Of a stretch of DNA of 64,000 nt, positions 43,156 to 51,694 are shown piece by piece; position 1 is the stretch's first letter; every line of letters begins with the position of its first letter. Position numbers and translations under genes: made by a program. Source of the stretch: Bacillota bacterium (GTDB taxonomy: Bacteria; Bacillota; Clostridia; Christensenellales; CAG-138); NCBI GenBank assembly GCA_023400985.1, contig JAEXEN010000007.1, forward strand, positions 29,901 to 93,900, in the 5' to 3' direction. The notes below the pieces were generated by a model. That model was given only the letters and a program-made list of their open reading frames with translations, ran no database searches and was not told the DNA's origin.

Positions 43156-44151
43156 ATGAAACAGAAAAAGGTAGCGGTTTTAGGCGCAACGGGCGCGGTC
43201 GGGCGGGAAATGCTGAAGGTGCTGGAGGAGAAGGATTTCCCGGTTTCCGAGCTTGTGGCACTTGGATCTAGAAGAAGCGCAGGCAGCAAAATACGCTTTC
43301 GCGGCGAAGAGATAGAGGTGCGCGAGGGGGATAAAAACGCTTTCGCCGGTGCGGATATCGTGCTCGGCGCCGCGGCAAACGCGCATGCCAAAGCGTTTGC
43401 GCCCTTTATACGGGAGGCGGGCGCGGTGTTCGTAGATAATTCCAGCGCCTTCCGCATGGAGAAAGACGTTCCGCTCGTGGTGCCGGAGATCAACCCCGGG
43501 GATGTGAAGCTCCATAAGGGCATTCTGTCGAACCCCAACTGTTCCACCATCATTGCGCTTGTGGCGATAAACGCGATCAACCGGCTTTCGCCCATCAATA
43601 GCATGATCGCGTCCACCTATCAGGCGGTCTCGGGCGCGGGCGCGGGCGGAACGGCGGAACTCGAAGCGCAGATGCGCGCATGGGCGGAGGGGAAGCCAAT
43701 GGAAAGCGCTGTGTTCCCGTACCAAATCGCATTCAATCTCATACCGCAGATCGGCGATTTCTCGGAAAGCGGCTATACGAGCGAGGAAATGAAGATGCAA
43801 TTTGAGGGCAGGAAGATCATGCACCTGCCGCAGTTAAACGTAAGCTGCACCTGCGTACGCGTGCCCGTATGGCGCTCCCACTCCATTTCCCTCACGCTTA
43901 TAACGGAAGAACGCCTCGACATTGCGAGAGTGCGCGCAGCCGTCGAAAATGCGCCGGGCTGCCGCCTTGTAGATGATTCAGCGTCCAAACGCTACCCTAT
44001 GCCGCTTGAAACGAGCGATCAGGATCTGGTGTTCGTAGGCAGGATACGCCGCGACCTGACGAGCGAAAACGGTATTTCCCTGTGGTGCTGCGGCGACCAG
44101 ATACGAAAGGGCGCCGCCACCAACGCGATACAGATCGCAGAACTGTTATAA
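43156..44151 (+). CDS. asd: Aspartate-semialdehyde dehydrogenase
   Basis: 331 residues. NADP-binding GATGAVGREML lies near the N-terminus. The catalytic Cys129 is in SNPNCSTI, and RVPVWRSHS is the His region. GGAGG lies upstream of the ATG. It reduces aspartyl phosphate, supplying both threonine (with hom) and lysine/dipicolinate (with dapA at 26-27 kb). Confidence 0.95.
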   Translation: MKQKKVAVLGATGAVGREMLKVLEEKDFPVSELVALGSRRSAGSKIRFRGEEIEVREGDKNAFAGADIVLGAAANAHAKAFAPFIREAGAVFVDNSSAFRMEKDVPLVVPEINPGDVKLHKGILSNPNCSTIIALVAINAINRLSPINSMIASTYQAVSGAGAGGTAELEAQMRAWAEGKPMESAVFPYQIAFNLIPQIGDFSESGYTSEEMKMQFEGRKIMHLPQLNVSCTCVRVPVWRSHSISLTLITEERLDIARVRAAVENAPGCRLVDDSASKRYPMPLETSDQDLVFVGRIRRDLTSENGISLWCCGDQIRKGAATNAIQIAELL

Positions 44152-44176
44152 GACAATAAGTTGATTATAGATTCAA

Positions 44177-45217
44177 TCAACGACATAACAGAAACCCGAG
44201 TGCGGTAAGCAATACAAGAAACGCGAGATTCCATAGGCTGAACAGCAGCATATACCTGCCGGTTTGGCCCTTGTGGACGCTCGCGTATATTTTATAAGAA
44301 ATCACGCTGGCCATGGACGCGATGAGCGTGCCCAAGCCGCCGATGTTCACGCCCGCGAGGAGCTCTTTTGCATTATCGGTAAAGCCCGAAAGCAGAATGG
44401 CGGCAGGCACGTTACTGGTCGCCTGGCTCGTGAGAATAGCCGTCAAAAGCGTATTTGTCCCCGTGATGCGGGATAGGAACGCGCGGATCGGTTCGATACG
44501 CGCAAGGTTCCCCACGAACAGGAAGATCGCGACGAAGGTCAGCAAAAGGCTATAGTCTACTGTGAAAAGCGTTTTTCTGTCGAAGTTGAGCACAGCGAGG
44601 AACACCGCCGCCGCGGCAGCCCAATACGGCACAAAGCCGAACACCGTCAAAACCGAAAGCAAAAAGAGCGCCGCATAGAAAACGACGCCGCTTTTCCTGA
44701 GAGGCTCCTCCAAGCGCGTTTCCGCTTTGTTCAGCTCCAGGTTCGGAATAAATAAGCAACTCAGCGCAAGCAAAGCTCCGCCCGCGGCGACGATGGGGAG
44801 CATCGTCCATAGAAATTCCCCGAGCGGAATTTCATAGCGCGTAAAGAGGTAGAGGTTTTGCGGGTTGCCGATCGGCGTCAGCGACGAACCTATGTTGGCC
44901 GCGATCGAAAGCAACACGATCAAAAACGCGCTCCAGCTTTCCATACCGCACGCGGAAAGCATCGTAAACGCGATGGGGATGATGGCGATGAGCGATACGT
45001 CGTTGGTGACGAACATCGCAAAAAAGAAGCACGCAAACACCAAAGAAAACGCAAGCGTGCGCAAGGTCTTAAGCCGCCCCGTAATGGCAAGCGAAACGCG
45101 ATTGAGTGCTCCGTTGCGCTCCAAACCTTTCACAGAAACCATCAGGCAGAACAAACATGCGAGGGTCTTGAAATCGATATAGCCGAGGTACTCTGCATCC
45201 GGCGACACAAACGGCAT
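44177..45217 (-). CDS. SLC13/ArsB-NhaD-type anion permease, N-terminus uncertain
   Basis: 346 residues from the first in-frame ATG. About nine or ten helices are visible, with MFVTNDVSLIAIIPIAF and NIGSSLTPIGNPQNLYLF, the two conserved re-entrant-loop motifs of the ion-transporter superfamily. Upstream the same frame continues KAFFKKEPVLCIAAALAAVS, which fits as the missing first helix. It has no ATG/GTG/TTG before a stop close to the pepF 3' end. The gene may use a non-standard start, may have lost its start, or may begin at 45217. The substrate (arsenite, dicarboxylate, sulfate) is unknown. Confidence 0.75.
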   Translation of the reverse strand: MPFVSPDAEYLGYIDFKTLACLFCLMVSVKGLERNGALNRVSLAITGRLKTLRTLAFSLVFACFFFAMFVTNDVSLIAIIPIAFTMLSACGMESWSAFLIVLLSIAANIGSSLTPIGNPQNLYLFTRYEIPLGEFLWTMLPIVAAGGALLALSCLFIPNLELNKAETRLEEPLRKSGVVFYAALFLLSVLTVFGFVPYWAAAAAVFLAVLNFDRKTLFTVDYSLLLTFVAIFLFVGNLARIEPIRAFLSRITGTNTLLTAILTSQATSNVPAAILLSGFTDNAKELLAGVNIGGLGTLIASMASVISYKIYASVHKGQTGRYMLLFSLWNLAFLVLLTALGFLLCR

Positions 45218-45296
45218 GGAAACGGCGGCAAGTGCCGCCGCAATGCAAAGTACGGGTTCTTTTTTGAAAAAAGCCTTGAGCTTATCCGCGTTTCCC

Positions 45297-47057
45297 TTAT
45301 TTCGTCAGTTCCATAAATTCGTCGATCATGCCGGAAACCACCTCGAGGCTGCTTATCCAAAAAGCCTCTTTCGTGATATCGATATCGGCCATCTTTGCGA
45401 CGTCTTCCACGGTATTCACGGTGGTCGCCTTCAAAAGCTCCCTGTATTTGGGCACGAAGCTCGCGCCTTCTTTTTGGTATTTTGCGTACAGGCCGCGCGC
45501 GAACAGCGCGCCGAACGCATACGGAAAGTTGTAAAAGTTCAATCCTGCCCTGTAATAATGCCCCTTGCATATCCACATGTACGGGTGCAGATAGTTTTGG
45601 TCGAGGCCGTCGCCGTAAGCTTGCTTCTGTGCGCGGAGCATGATGTCCTCAAGGTCGTTGGGGAAGAGGAAGGCGCCGTTCCTGCGCTCGAACACCTCGG
45701 TTTCAAAGAGGTAACGGGAATAAATGTCCACCAGCACCTGGTTGAGGTCGCTGAGCGAGGACTCGATAAGCATCAGCTTTTCCCCCTTGGAGGAGGCCGC
45801 GCGCATGGCTGCCTGCATGATGACGGTCTCGTTGAAGGTGGAGGCCGTTTCCGCGACGGGCATGGTGTATTCGGTGTTTAATGGGCTGTGGGAGCTAATC
45901 TGCTGCCCGTGGTAGGCGTGGCCGAGCTCGTGTGCGAGGGTTACGCAGTCGCTCAAGCTGCCGTCAAAATTGGTGAGGATGCGGCTTTGATCCAGAAAGG
46001 GGAGGTTTGCGCAAAACGCGCCGCCCCGTTTGCCCTTGCGCGGCGTGAAGTCGATCCAGGCCTCGTCGTAGGCGCGCTCAATCATCCTTGTGAGATCGTC
46101 GCTGAAGGTGGAAAACTGCTCGACGAGGAGCGCACGCGATTCCTCAACGCTGTATTCCTTGCCGGAGGAGCCCAAAAGCGCGAACATATCGTACCACGGG
46201 AGTCCGTTTTTGTGGCCGAGCACTTCGCCTTTGCGCCGCATGTACGCGCGGAACTTAGGCAGGTACTTTTGAATGGCGCCGAACATCGCGTCGAGCGTTT
46301 CTTGTTTCATACGCGATTGCAGAAGCGTCATCTGCAAAGGCGACTCGTAACCGCGGAGCTCGCAAAGATCGTTCACGCAGCCCTTGATGGAGTTGAGGGA
46401 AAAAGCGATGCTGTCCTTGATTTTATCGTAGGCCTTCAGTTCCGCCTCGTAGGCATCCTTGCGCTCCGCGGGGTCGTTGCTGTAGGCGAAGTTCCTTACC
46501 TGCGAAAGCGTGATCGCTTCACCACGGTATTCGACCTCCAGCGTGGAGGTAAGATGCTCCTGCAGGTCGTTCCACGCGCCGCTGCCCGTAAGGCTGAGCT
46601 TGGATATGACCTCCTCGACCTCGTCGCTCTTTAAATATCTGCTTCTTTCCTTGATCTCGCGAATAAGAAAGGCGTGTTCCGCGATATAAGGATCGGCTTT
46701 GATGAGCACGTCCAAATCGGCCACGGAGGCAATATAGTGGTTGAACTTGGCATTGGCTTTAGACAGGTTACTCATGATCTTGTCGGTGCGCGTCATCTCT
46801 GCCTTGGTGACGGGGTCGGTCGTATCCACCGACGCGCGCAGGAAAACATAGCTGCCCACCCTTCGGCTGAGCGCCTCGTAGGCATTTAAATCTGTAAGGA
46901 TATTCCTTACGGTTTGCGCCTCATTCTCGTGCGAGAGCGCATCGGCAAGCGCGTTGAGCTCCGATACCGAGGCCTCGAGCTTTTTGACGTCCTGTCTATA
47001 CGCCAAACTATCGTACCCAGTGTAAAGCGCATCCAAATTCCATCTGCGGTCTTCCAT
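45297..47057 (-). CDS. pepF: Oligoendopeptidase F, M3 family
   Basis: 586 residues from the ATG at 47057, preceded by AGAGGTG. The zinc motif HELGHAYHG, with the third ligand Glu in the TASTFNE region, matches M3B oligoendopeptidase F. The N-terminal RRWNLDALYTG is the typical family start. It is cytoplasmic and cleaves peptides of about 7-17 residues, which fits peptide recycling together with the Opp system. It is followed closely by the anion permease, probably in one transcript. Confidence 0.95.
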   Translation of the reverse strand: MEDRRWNLDALYTGYDSLAYRQDVKKLEASVSELNALADALSHENEAQTVRNILTDLNAYEALSRRVGSYVFLRASVDTTDPVTKAEMTRTDKIMSNLSKANAKFNHYIASVADLDVLIKADPYIAEHAFLIREIKERSRYLKSDEVEEVISKLSLTGSGAWNDLQEHLTSTLEVEYRGEAITLSQVRNFAYSNDPAERKDAYEAELKAYDKIKDSIAFSLNSIKGCVNDLCELRGYESPLQMTLLQSRMKQETLDAMFGAIQKYLPKFRAYMRRKGEVLGHKNGLPWYDMFALLGSSGKEYSVEESRALLVEQFSTFSDDLTRMIERAYDEAWIDFTPRKGKRGGAFCANLPFLDQSRILTNFDGSLSDCVTLAHELGHAYHGQQISSHSPLNTEYTMPVAETASTFNETVIMQAAMRAASSKGEKLMLIESSLSDLNQVLVDIYSRYLFETEVFERRNGAFLFPNDLEDIMLRAQKQAYGDGLDQNYLHPYMWICKGHYYRAGLNFYNFPYAFGALFARGLYAKYQKEGASFVPKYRELLKATTVNTVEDVAKMADIDITKEAFWISSLEVVSGMIDEFMELTK

Positions 47058-47186
47058 GTTCGCACCTCTCTTTTTCGTATTTCGGTTTCCATTATAACGC
47101 AAAAAAGGCAAATACAAAAGAAAACGAATTCACCGAAAGTTCATAGAAACGACCCCCGAAAAAGGCGTTTTCGAGGGGCGGCCGCG

Positions 47187-47215
47187 TTGACCTTTTTTCA
47201 TAGAAAAAGTAAAAT
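47187..47215 (+). promoter_or_regulatory. Predicted promoter of the SpoIID-dockerin gene
   Basis: -35 TTGACC (47187-47192) and -10 TAAAAT (47210-47215) have a 17-base spacer, about 53 bases before the start codon. A hairpin at 47153-47178 (CCCCxGAAAA with TTTTCGxGGGG) precedes it. Confidence 0.6.
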
Positions 47216-47267
47216 TATTAAAACATATGTAAGAATCACCCGAATACGAAAAGATGGGAGGCTGAAC

Positions 47268-49007
47268 ATGCGCAAAAGCAAAGTTATTCTCGCGCTGAGC
47301 CTTGCGCTTATCATCCTATGCGCCGCCGTGCCCGCGCGCGCGGCGGTGTTCTGTTCGGATGTGCGCGTGCGCATTTCGATCGGCTCACAAAGAGAGTTTT
47401 CCTTTACGCCCGTGGGCAAATTCACGCTGGAGGGCGAGCCGGATCTAACCTTAGGGACTGACGAGCTCACCGTGAAGGCGGTGGGTGGGCGCGTTTCCCT
47501 GGAGGCGGGCGGAAAAACCGTTACCGCGGCTTCCATTACGCTTTTAAGCGGCGACTACGGTGGAAAAACGGATTATATCCGCTTGAAGCACCCAACCTAC
47601 GGCACCTGCACGTATCTCGGCAACATGACCTTCGACGTGTACGAGGGCTCGATACGCGCCGTCAATACGCTGCCCGTCGAGCAGTACCTTTACGGCGTCG
47701 TGCCGCATGAGATGAGCAATCTTTTCCCTATCGATGCGCTCAAGGCGCAGGCGGTATGCGCGCGCGGCTATGCCGCGGCGAAGGCCTCCCAAAACCTCGC
47801 GCGCGCTTACGATCTTTTGGATACCTCGGAGGATCAGGTGTACCGCGGCTACGCGAGCAAAAACACCCGCGCCATAGCGGCGGTGGATGCTACGGCGGGG
47901 CAGGTGCTCACCTATGAGGGGGATATCATCGAATCCTTCTATTCCGCCTCCAACGGCGGGCAGACCGAGAAAACCGGCAACGTATGGTCTACGGACTATC
48001 CGTACTATATCAATGCCGATGATCCATACGACCTTCTGAATGTATCGAGTATCGAGGAAAGGACCTTCATCCCTGCGACGTTCAACGACGAAACGCTTAA
48101 ACTCATGGACGCGAACGTTCTTCTCGCGCTCGAAAACGCGGCCTACGCCGCGGCGGGGAAGGAAGTAAAATTGCTTGAAACGGTGGAGGTCATCCCCAAA
48201 ACCCCGGCATACGACGCGCCGAGCCGTTGCTATACCGAGGCGGACGTGACGCTTGTTGTGGGGTATACGGAAGACGGTGAAGAAAAGACAGGCCAGCTCA
48301 CCGTAACGCTCACGCTCGATTCGCTGCGCTTCGGTAGCTTCCAAAACCAGATAGGGAGCCTGACGGCCAAAAAGACGCGGCTGAGGATGCGCGGCGCGGA
48401 GCCGGGCGCTTACCGCGCCAACGGGGTAAGCTACGAGGGCTTTTTCTTTACCGAACGGCGCTATGGCCACGGCGTGGGCCTTTCGCAGCGCGGCGCACAG
48501 GAGCGCGCGAGAGCGGGGCAGCCGTATGCGGACATCCTTTCCTTTTATTATGCGAACACCGAGCTTATCGCCATCGGCGACTACGACACCGCGCCGAAGG
48601 TGAAAAGCAGCGCCTATAAGGTGCGCTCGTGGGGCATAAGCGAAATCGATCCGGGTACCTCCGGCGAGGCGTTTTTGAAAAAGCTCTCCTCCGAGGGGGA
48701 GCTGAGCCTTGTGAGCGCCAAGGGGAAACCGGTAGACGATGATGTGTGCACCGGCCAATTCGTGCGCGTTACCTACGGCGATGGGAAAGTGTTCTTCGAC
48801 CTGCCCGTTGTGGTCTTCGGCGATCTTGATGGCGACGGCAAGATAGGCGAAAGCGACGTGACGGCGCTTCAAAATCACCTCGCGCACGGCACGCTCCTTA
48901 CGGGCGCAAGGCTTCACGCAGCGGATGTCGACCGAGACGGGGGTGTGGACGCAAGCGATCTGCTGCTCCTCATCCGCTTTATCAACGGCGACGATAAGAT
49001 AGTATAA
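47268..49007 (+). CDS. SpoIID/LytB-domain protein with C-terminal dockerin
   Basis: 579 residues from the ATG at 47268, six bases after GGGAGG. A signal peptide (1-27) is followed by a SpoIID domain: YLYGVVPHEMSNLFPIDALK with the catalytic-type Glu, YSASNGGQTEKTGNVW, and GHGVGLSQRGAQERARAGQP. SpoIID is a lytic transglycosylase acting on denuded glycans during engulfment. The last ~65 residues are a type I dockerin with two calcium loops, DLDGDGKIGESDV and DVDRDGGVDASDL. The next gene encodes a cohesin-like protein, so the enzyme may be docked onto the cell surface. Confidence 0.9.
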   Translation: MRKSKVILALSLALIILCAAVPARAAVFCSDVRVRISIGSQREFSFTPVGKFTLEGEPDLTLGTDELTVKAVGGRVSLEAGGKTVTAASITLLSGDYGGKTDYIRLKHPTYGTCTYLGNMTFDVYEGSIRAVNTLPVEQYLYGVVPHEMSNLFPIDALKAQAVCARGYAAAKASQNLARAYDLLDTSEDQVYRGYASKNTRAIAAVDATAGQVLTYEGDIIESFYSASNGGQTEKTGNVWSTDYPYYINADDPYDLLNVSSIEERTFIPATFNDETLKLMDANVLLALENAAYAAAGKEVKLLETVEVIPKTPAYDAPSRCYTEADVTLVVGYTEDGEEKTGQLTVTLTLDSLRFGSFQNQIGSLTAKKTRLRMRGAEPGAYRANGVSYEGFFFTERRYGHGVGLSQRGAQERARAGQPYADILSFYYANTELIAIGDYDTAPKVKSSAYKVRSWGISEIDPGTSGEAFLKKLSSEGELSLVSAKGKPVDDDVCTGQFVRVTYGDGKVFFDLPVVVFGDLDGDGKIGESDVTALQNHLAHGTLLTGARLHAADVDRDGGVDASDLLLLIRFINGDDKIV

Positions 49008-49022
49008 GTGGGGTATTTGAAT

Positions 49023-50258
49023 ATGAAAAGCTTCTTTCCATATAAAAGGATGGCCGCATTTCTTCTCGCAGCGCTCTTGCTTCTCGCGCCGGCGGCCGCG
49101 CTTGCCGAGGTGAAACTAAGCGCCGCGGCAAGTAAAACAAGCGTACAGGCGGGAGATACGGTGGAGGTCACGGTGACCGTGAGCGGCAAGGGGATGTCCG
49201 TCGCGGAGGGCCTTTTTACCTACGATCCGGCGGTGCTTTCCTATACGGAAAGCGCGGGCGGCGCTTCGGACGGCTTTTTGAGCATGGCTTCCGCGCAGAA
49301 AAACGGGGCGGATACGCTCACCGCGCGTATAAAATTCACGGCTGTCGCCGCGGGGACGGCGGAGGTAAAATTCAACGTTGAAAAGGTGCTCGGCTACGAC
49401 GGCAAGGAGCAGGGAAGCGCCGACGCGAGCGTGAGCATAGCGGTTGCCGCAGCCCCGGCTACACCCACGCCGCCGCCTATCGATTACGCGACCGAGGGCG
49501 TTTTGGCGAAAAACGCGGAGGGGGCTGCGGAGAGCATGTACATATGGCGCACGCTCGAAAACGTAACGCTTCCTGCGAACTACGCGGAAACGGAATTCAC
49601 CTATAACGATCAAAAAGTGGCCGCGGCCACAGTAGCCGACAGCGACGCTCCCATGCTTTTTTACCTTTCCAACGCATCGGGCAGCGTGGGTGGCTATTAT
49701 ATTTTCGATGCGGCGACGGATACGTTTTATCCCTATCAAACGATATCCTCTGTCTCGAGGACGTACATCATCTTAAAGCCGGACGGCAGCGTGGCGCTTC
49801 CCGAGGGCTTTGCGGAAACCACGCTGACCATCGATGAAAAGGACTATACCGCATGGAAAACACAGGACGCGCAGGGGGATATTTACCTTTTGTACGCGCG
49901 CAATTCCGACGGCGAGGTGGGATACTTCATATATAATTCGGCGGATAAATCCCTCCAGCGTTATGCGGTGATGCCGGCGCGGCCCGCGCAGCCTACGCTG
50001 CCGCCTGTAACCACGCCGCAGCCGGTCGAATTGACGCCCGCGCCGCAGCAATCCGCCGTGCCCGGGCCTGCCAAAGAGGGTATGATCAACGTGAACGCTA
50101 CGCTGTTCTACGCCGTATGCGGTGTTGCGGCCTTGCTCGTTATCGGATTTGCCGCAGTCGTCGTGATCCGCGCGGCGGAGGAAAAACGCCGCAAAAAGCG
50201 GGCCGCGCAGCGCAGGGCGGAACGCGACCGCGCGCGCAAGCAAGAGATCGGGCAGTAA
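49023..50258 (+). CDS. Membrane-anchored cohesin-like protein
   Basis: 411 residues from the ATG at 49023, 15 bases after the SpoIID-dockerin stop. It has a signal peptide (1-28). A cohesin-like domain covers ~29-143 (SAAASKTSVQAGDTVEVTVT, then GLFTYDPAVLSY and LTARIKFTAVAAGTAEVKF). Two copies of a ~75-residue module follow, each with LPxxF/Y-AET and a G-Y-Y/F-I-F/Y-motif (about 180-240 and 265-325). A Pro-rich linker, one membrane helix (~363-388) and a strongly basic tail complete it. This is the layout of a surface anchor for dockerin-bearing proteins, with the catalytic side facing out. Confidence 0.85.
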   Translation: MKSFFPYKRMAAFLLAALLLLAPAAALAEVKLSAAASKTSVQAGDTVEVTVTVSGKGMSVAEGLFTYDPAVLSYTESAGGASDGFLSMASAQKNGADTLTARIKFTAVAAGTAEVKFNVEKVLGYDGKEQGSADASVSIAVAAAPATPTPPPIDYATEGVLAKNAEGAAESMYIWRTLENVTLPANYAETEFTYNDQKVAAATVADSDAPMLFYLSNASGSVGGYYIFDAATDTFYPYQTISSVSRTYIILKPDGSVALPEGFAETTLTIDEKDYTAWKTQDAQGDIYLLYARNSDGEVGYFIYNSADKSLQRYAVMPARPAQPTLPPVTTPQPVELTPAPQQSAVPGPAKEGMINVNATLFYAVCGVAALLVIGFAAVVVIRAAEEKRRKKRAAQRRAERDRARKQEIGQ

Positions 50259-50285
50259 ATAAGTTCCAAGGAGTAAAAAAATCAA

Positions 50286-50858
50286 TTACAGAGGGGCGCA
50301 CACGGACTTCCGGGCGCGCCTCTTTTTTTTGAGCGCTTTGACCGCCGCCTCGACGAGTATATAGGTCAAAAAGATACCGCTTATCGTGAAGAGCCCGGCG
50401 GGGCCCGACAGAAGGAAGCCGATAAAGGGGATCACCAAAACGACTCTGGAGATACTTGCCTGCGGCAGTATGGGATTTTCGTCGTTCATATTGTTTGCGT
50501 CGCCTCTTGTAAGAAGACCTTCATCCGTAATTTCAACGACGCGGTGCGTCAACAATACGCTGCTTCCCGCATAAGGGCGAAACGTAATGATATCGCCGAC
50601 GGAAACGGCATTGGGATCGCATGCCTTTGTAACGACCACGTCTCCGGCGGAAATCGCGGGTTCCATGCTGGAACTCAACACGGTCATATAGGCATAAGGG
50701 CCGATGCGGATGCTTCCGTTATCGTCCCTGTCGGCAACAAGAGAATACAAAAGAAAAAGTACAAGGATCAAAAAAAGTATCGTGACGAATGCAGAAAAGG
50801 CATCGGCGGCGGTCGCGATCCTTTTTCTTTCGGAAGTATGGTCCGTTTCGCTTCTCAT
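50286..50858 (-). CDS. sipW: SipW-type signal peptidase I
   Basis: 190 residues. The nucleophile Ser lies in VLSSSMEPAISAGD. The general base is His in VLLTHRVVE, as in ER/archaeal-type SipW rather than the usual Lys. A GDANNMNDENP box follows, and a membrane helix at each end anchors it. SipW removes the unusual signal peptides of TasA-like matrix proteins; such a protein is encoded at 56.1-57.1 kb. It overlaps the upstream secreted-protein gene by 4 bases. Its extreme 3' end overlaps a terminator shared with the cohesin gene. Confidence 0.92.
   Translation of the reverse strand: MRSETDHTSERKRIATAADAFSAFVTILFLILVLFLLYSLVADRDDNGSIRIGPYAYMTVLSSSMEPAISAGDVVVTKACDPNAVSVGDIITFRPYAGSSVLLTHRVVEITDEGLLTRGDANNMNDENPILPQASISRVVLVIPFIGFLLSGPAGLFTISGIFLTYILVEAAVKALKKKRRARKSVCAPL
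50290..50332 (+). terminator. Terminator after the cohesin gene, overlapping sipW 3' end
   Basis: AGAGGGGCGC pairs with GCGCGCCTCT (one mismatch) and is followed by eight T. It lies inside the last codons of the convergent sipW gene. Confidence 0.8.
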
Positions 50859-51286
50859 GGATTTTCCTCCGTTGGATCAGGTGATATTTCGGGGGGGACG
50901 GGTATATTAGGATCATCGGGCGTCTCCGGGTCGCCAGGCGCGGTGGGTTCGGGTGTAACGGGGGCCTCGGGTGCTCCGGGACCGTCCGTCGGTGCGGGAT
51001 CCTCCGGGGCTTCGGACGCTCCGGGATCGACGGGTGTCACGGGATCGGCAGGGTCCGGCGGCTCTTCGCTTTCACCGGGGGCGGAAGGATCGGGCGTTTC
51101 CTCAAGGCCGTCCGGTGCTATGGGTGCGGTTTCATTCGGACATTGCAGATGAATGCGGAATGTAAAGCTCATATCCACGCTAAAGTACCCCGGGTGGAAA
51201 GCATGAGCTGAGGCGGGACGGAGAAACAAGACAAAAAGGAGCGCGAGGATGCAAAAAAACGGATAAAATGCGAAATGTTTTTTCAT
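50855..51286 (-). CDS. Secreted protein with long Pro/Glu/Asp-rich tail
   Basis: 143 residues from the ATG at 51286 (GGGGAG five bases upstream). The N-terminal signal peptide or anchor (FYPFFCILALLFVLFL) is followed by ~30 residues ending in LQCPNETAPI. About 90 residues are then almost only Pro, Glu, Asp, Gly, Ala, Ser and Thr in a PDPSAPGE-like rhythm. It is translationally coupled to sipW. The position suggests a TapA-like or other SipW-processed matrix component, but no family was recognised. Confidence 0.65.
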   Translation of the reverse strand: MKKHFAFYPFFCILALLFVLFLRPASAHAFHPGYFSVDMSFTFRIHLQCPNETAPIAPDGLEETPDPSAPGESEEPPDPADPVTPVDPGASEAPEDPAPTDGPGAPEAPVTPEPTAPGDPETPDDPNIPVPPEISPDPTEENP

Positions 51287-51694
51287 AAACGCTCCCCAAT
51301 TGTATTTTTGTGAAATAAGAATATACCAAAGCCATATACGGTAAAAATTCGTGAGATCCATAAGAGGACATGAGTCGCTATAAATACTATATCATAGCGG
51401 TAAAGTTTTAAAAGCGACGACTTTTAGGGACTTTTGCGAAATTGGGGCGAATCGGCAGAGCGCCGGGAAACGCATACCTGCGCGTAGGGCACGATGCGCC
51501 GAAAAGTTACAAAAACCAACATTAATTTTCATATCAATAATATTTACTATATAAAAATTTACTGATAGAATATAGATGTAACGTAGGGGAACTGTAAAGT
51601 TTGTTCCCTGTGCCGGCGTACACAAGGGCATGTAACCGTGACCCGTGTCAGTTCGCTGACACACATATATTCAAATGAGGGAGGATGAACAAAA
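51287..51694 (+). promoter_or_regulatory. Long leader/promoter region of the subtilase gene
   Basis: No gene is visible. It has an AT-rich core around 51520-51590. Two hairpins lie near the start codon: CCCTGTG...CACAAGGG (~51606-51627) and GTGTCAG-TTCG-CTGACAC (51645-51662). The latter ends about 12 bases before the GGGAGG site at ~51677, so it could regulate translation of the protease. No known riboswitch motif was recognised. Confidence 0.45.

Noticed and set aside
41957..43261. 434-codon open frame antisense to lysC
   Set aside because: The His/Arg-rich product is typical of antisense GC-rich frames; lysC is clearly the gene.
47544..48917. 457-codon minus-strand frame opposite the SpoIID-dockerin gene
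   Set aside because: Antisense shadow of a well-supported coding region.
50880..51130. Low-complexity Gly/Ser-rich frame on the plus strand (collagen-like)
   Set aside because: It is the antisense of the Pro/Glu-rich tail of the minus-strand secreted protein, which has a signal peptide, a ribosome-binding site and coupling to sipW.
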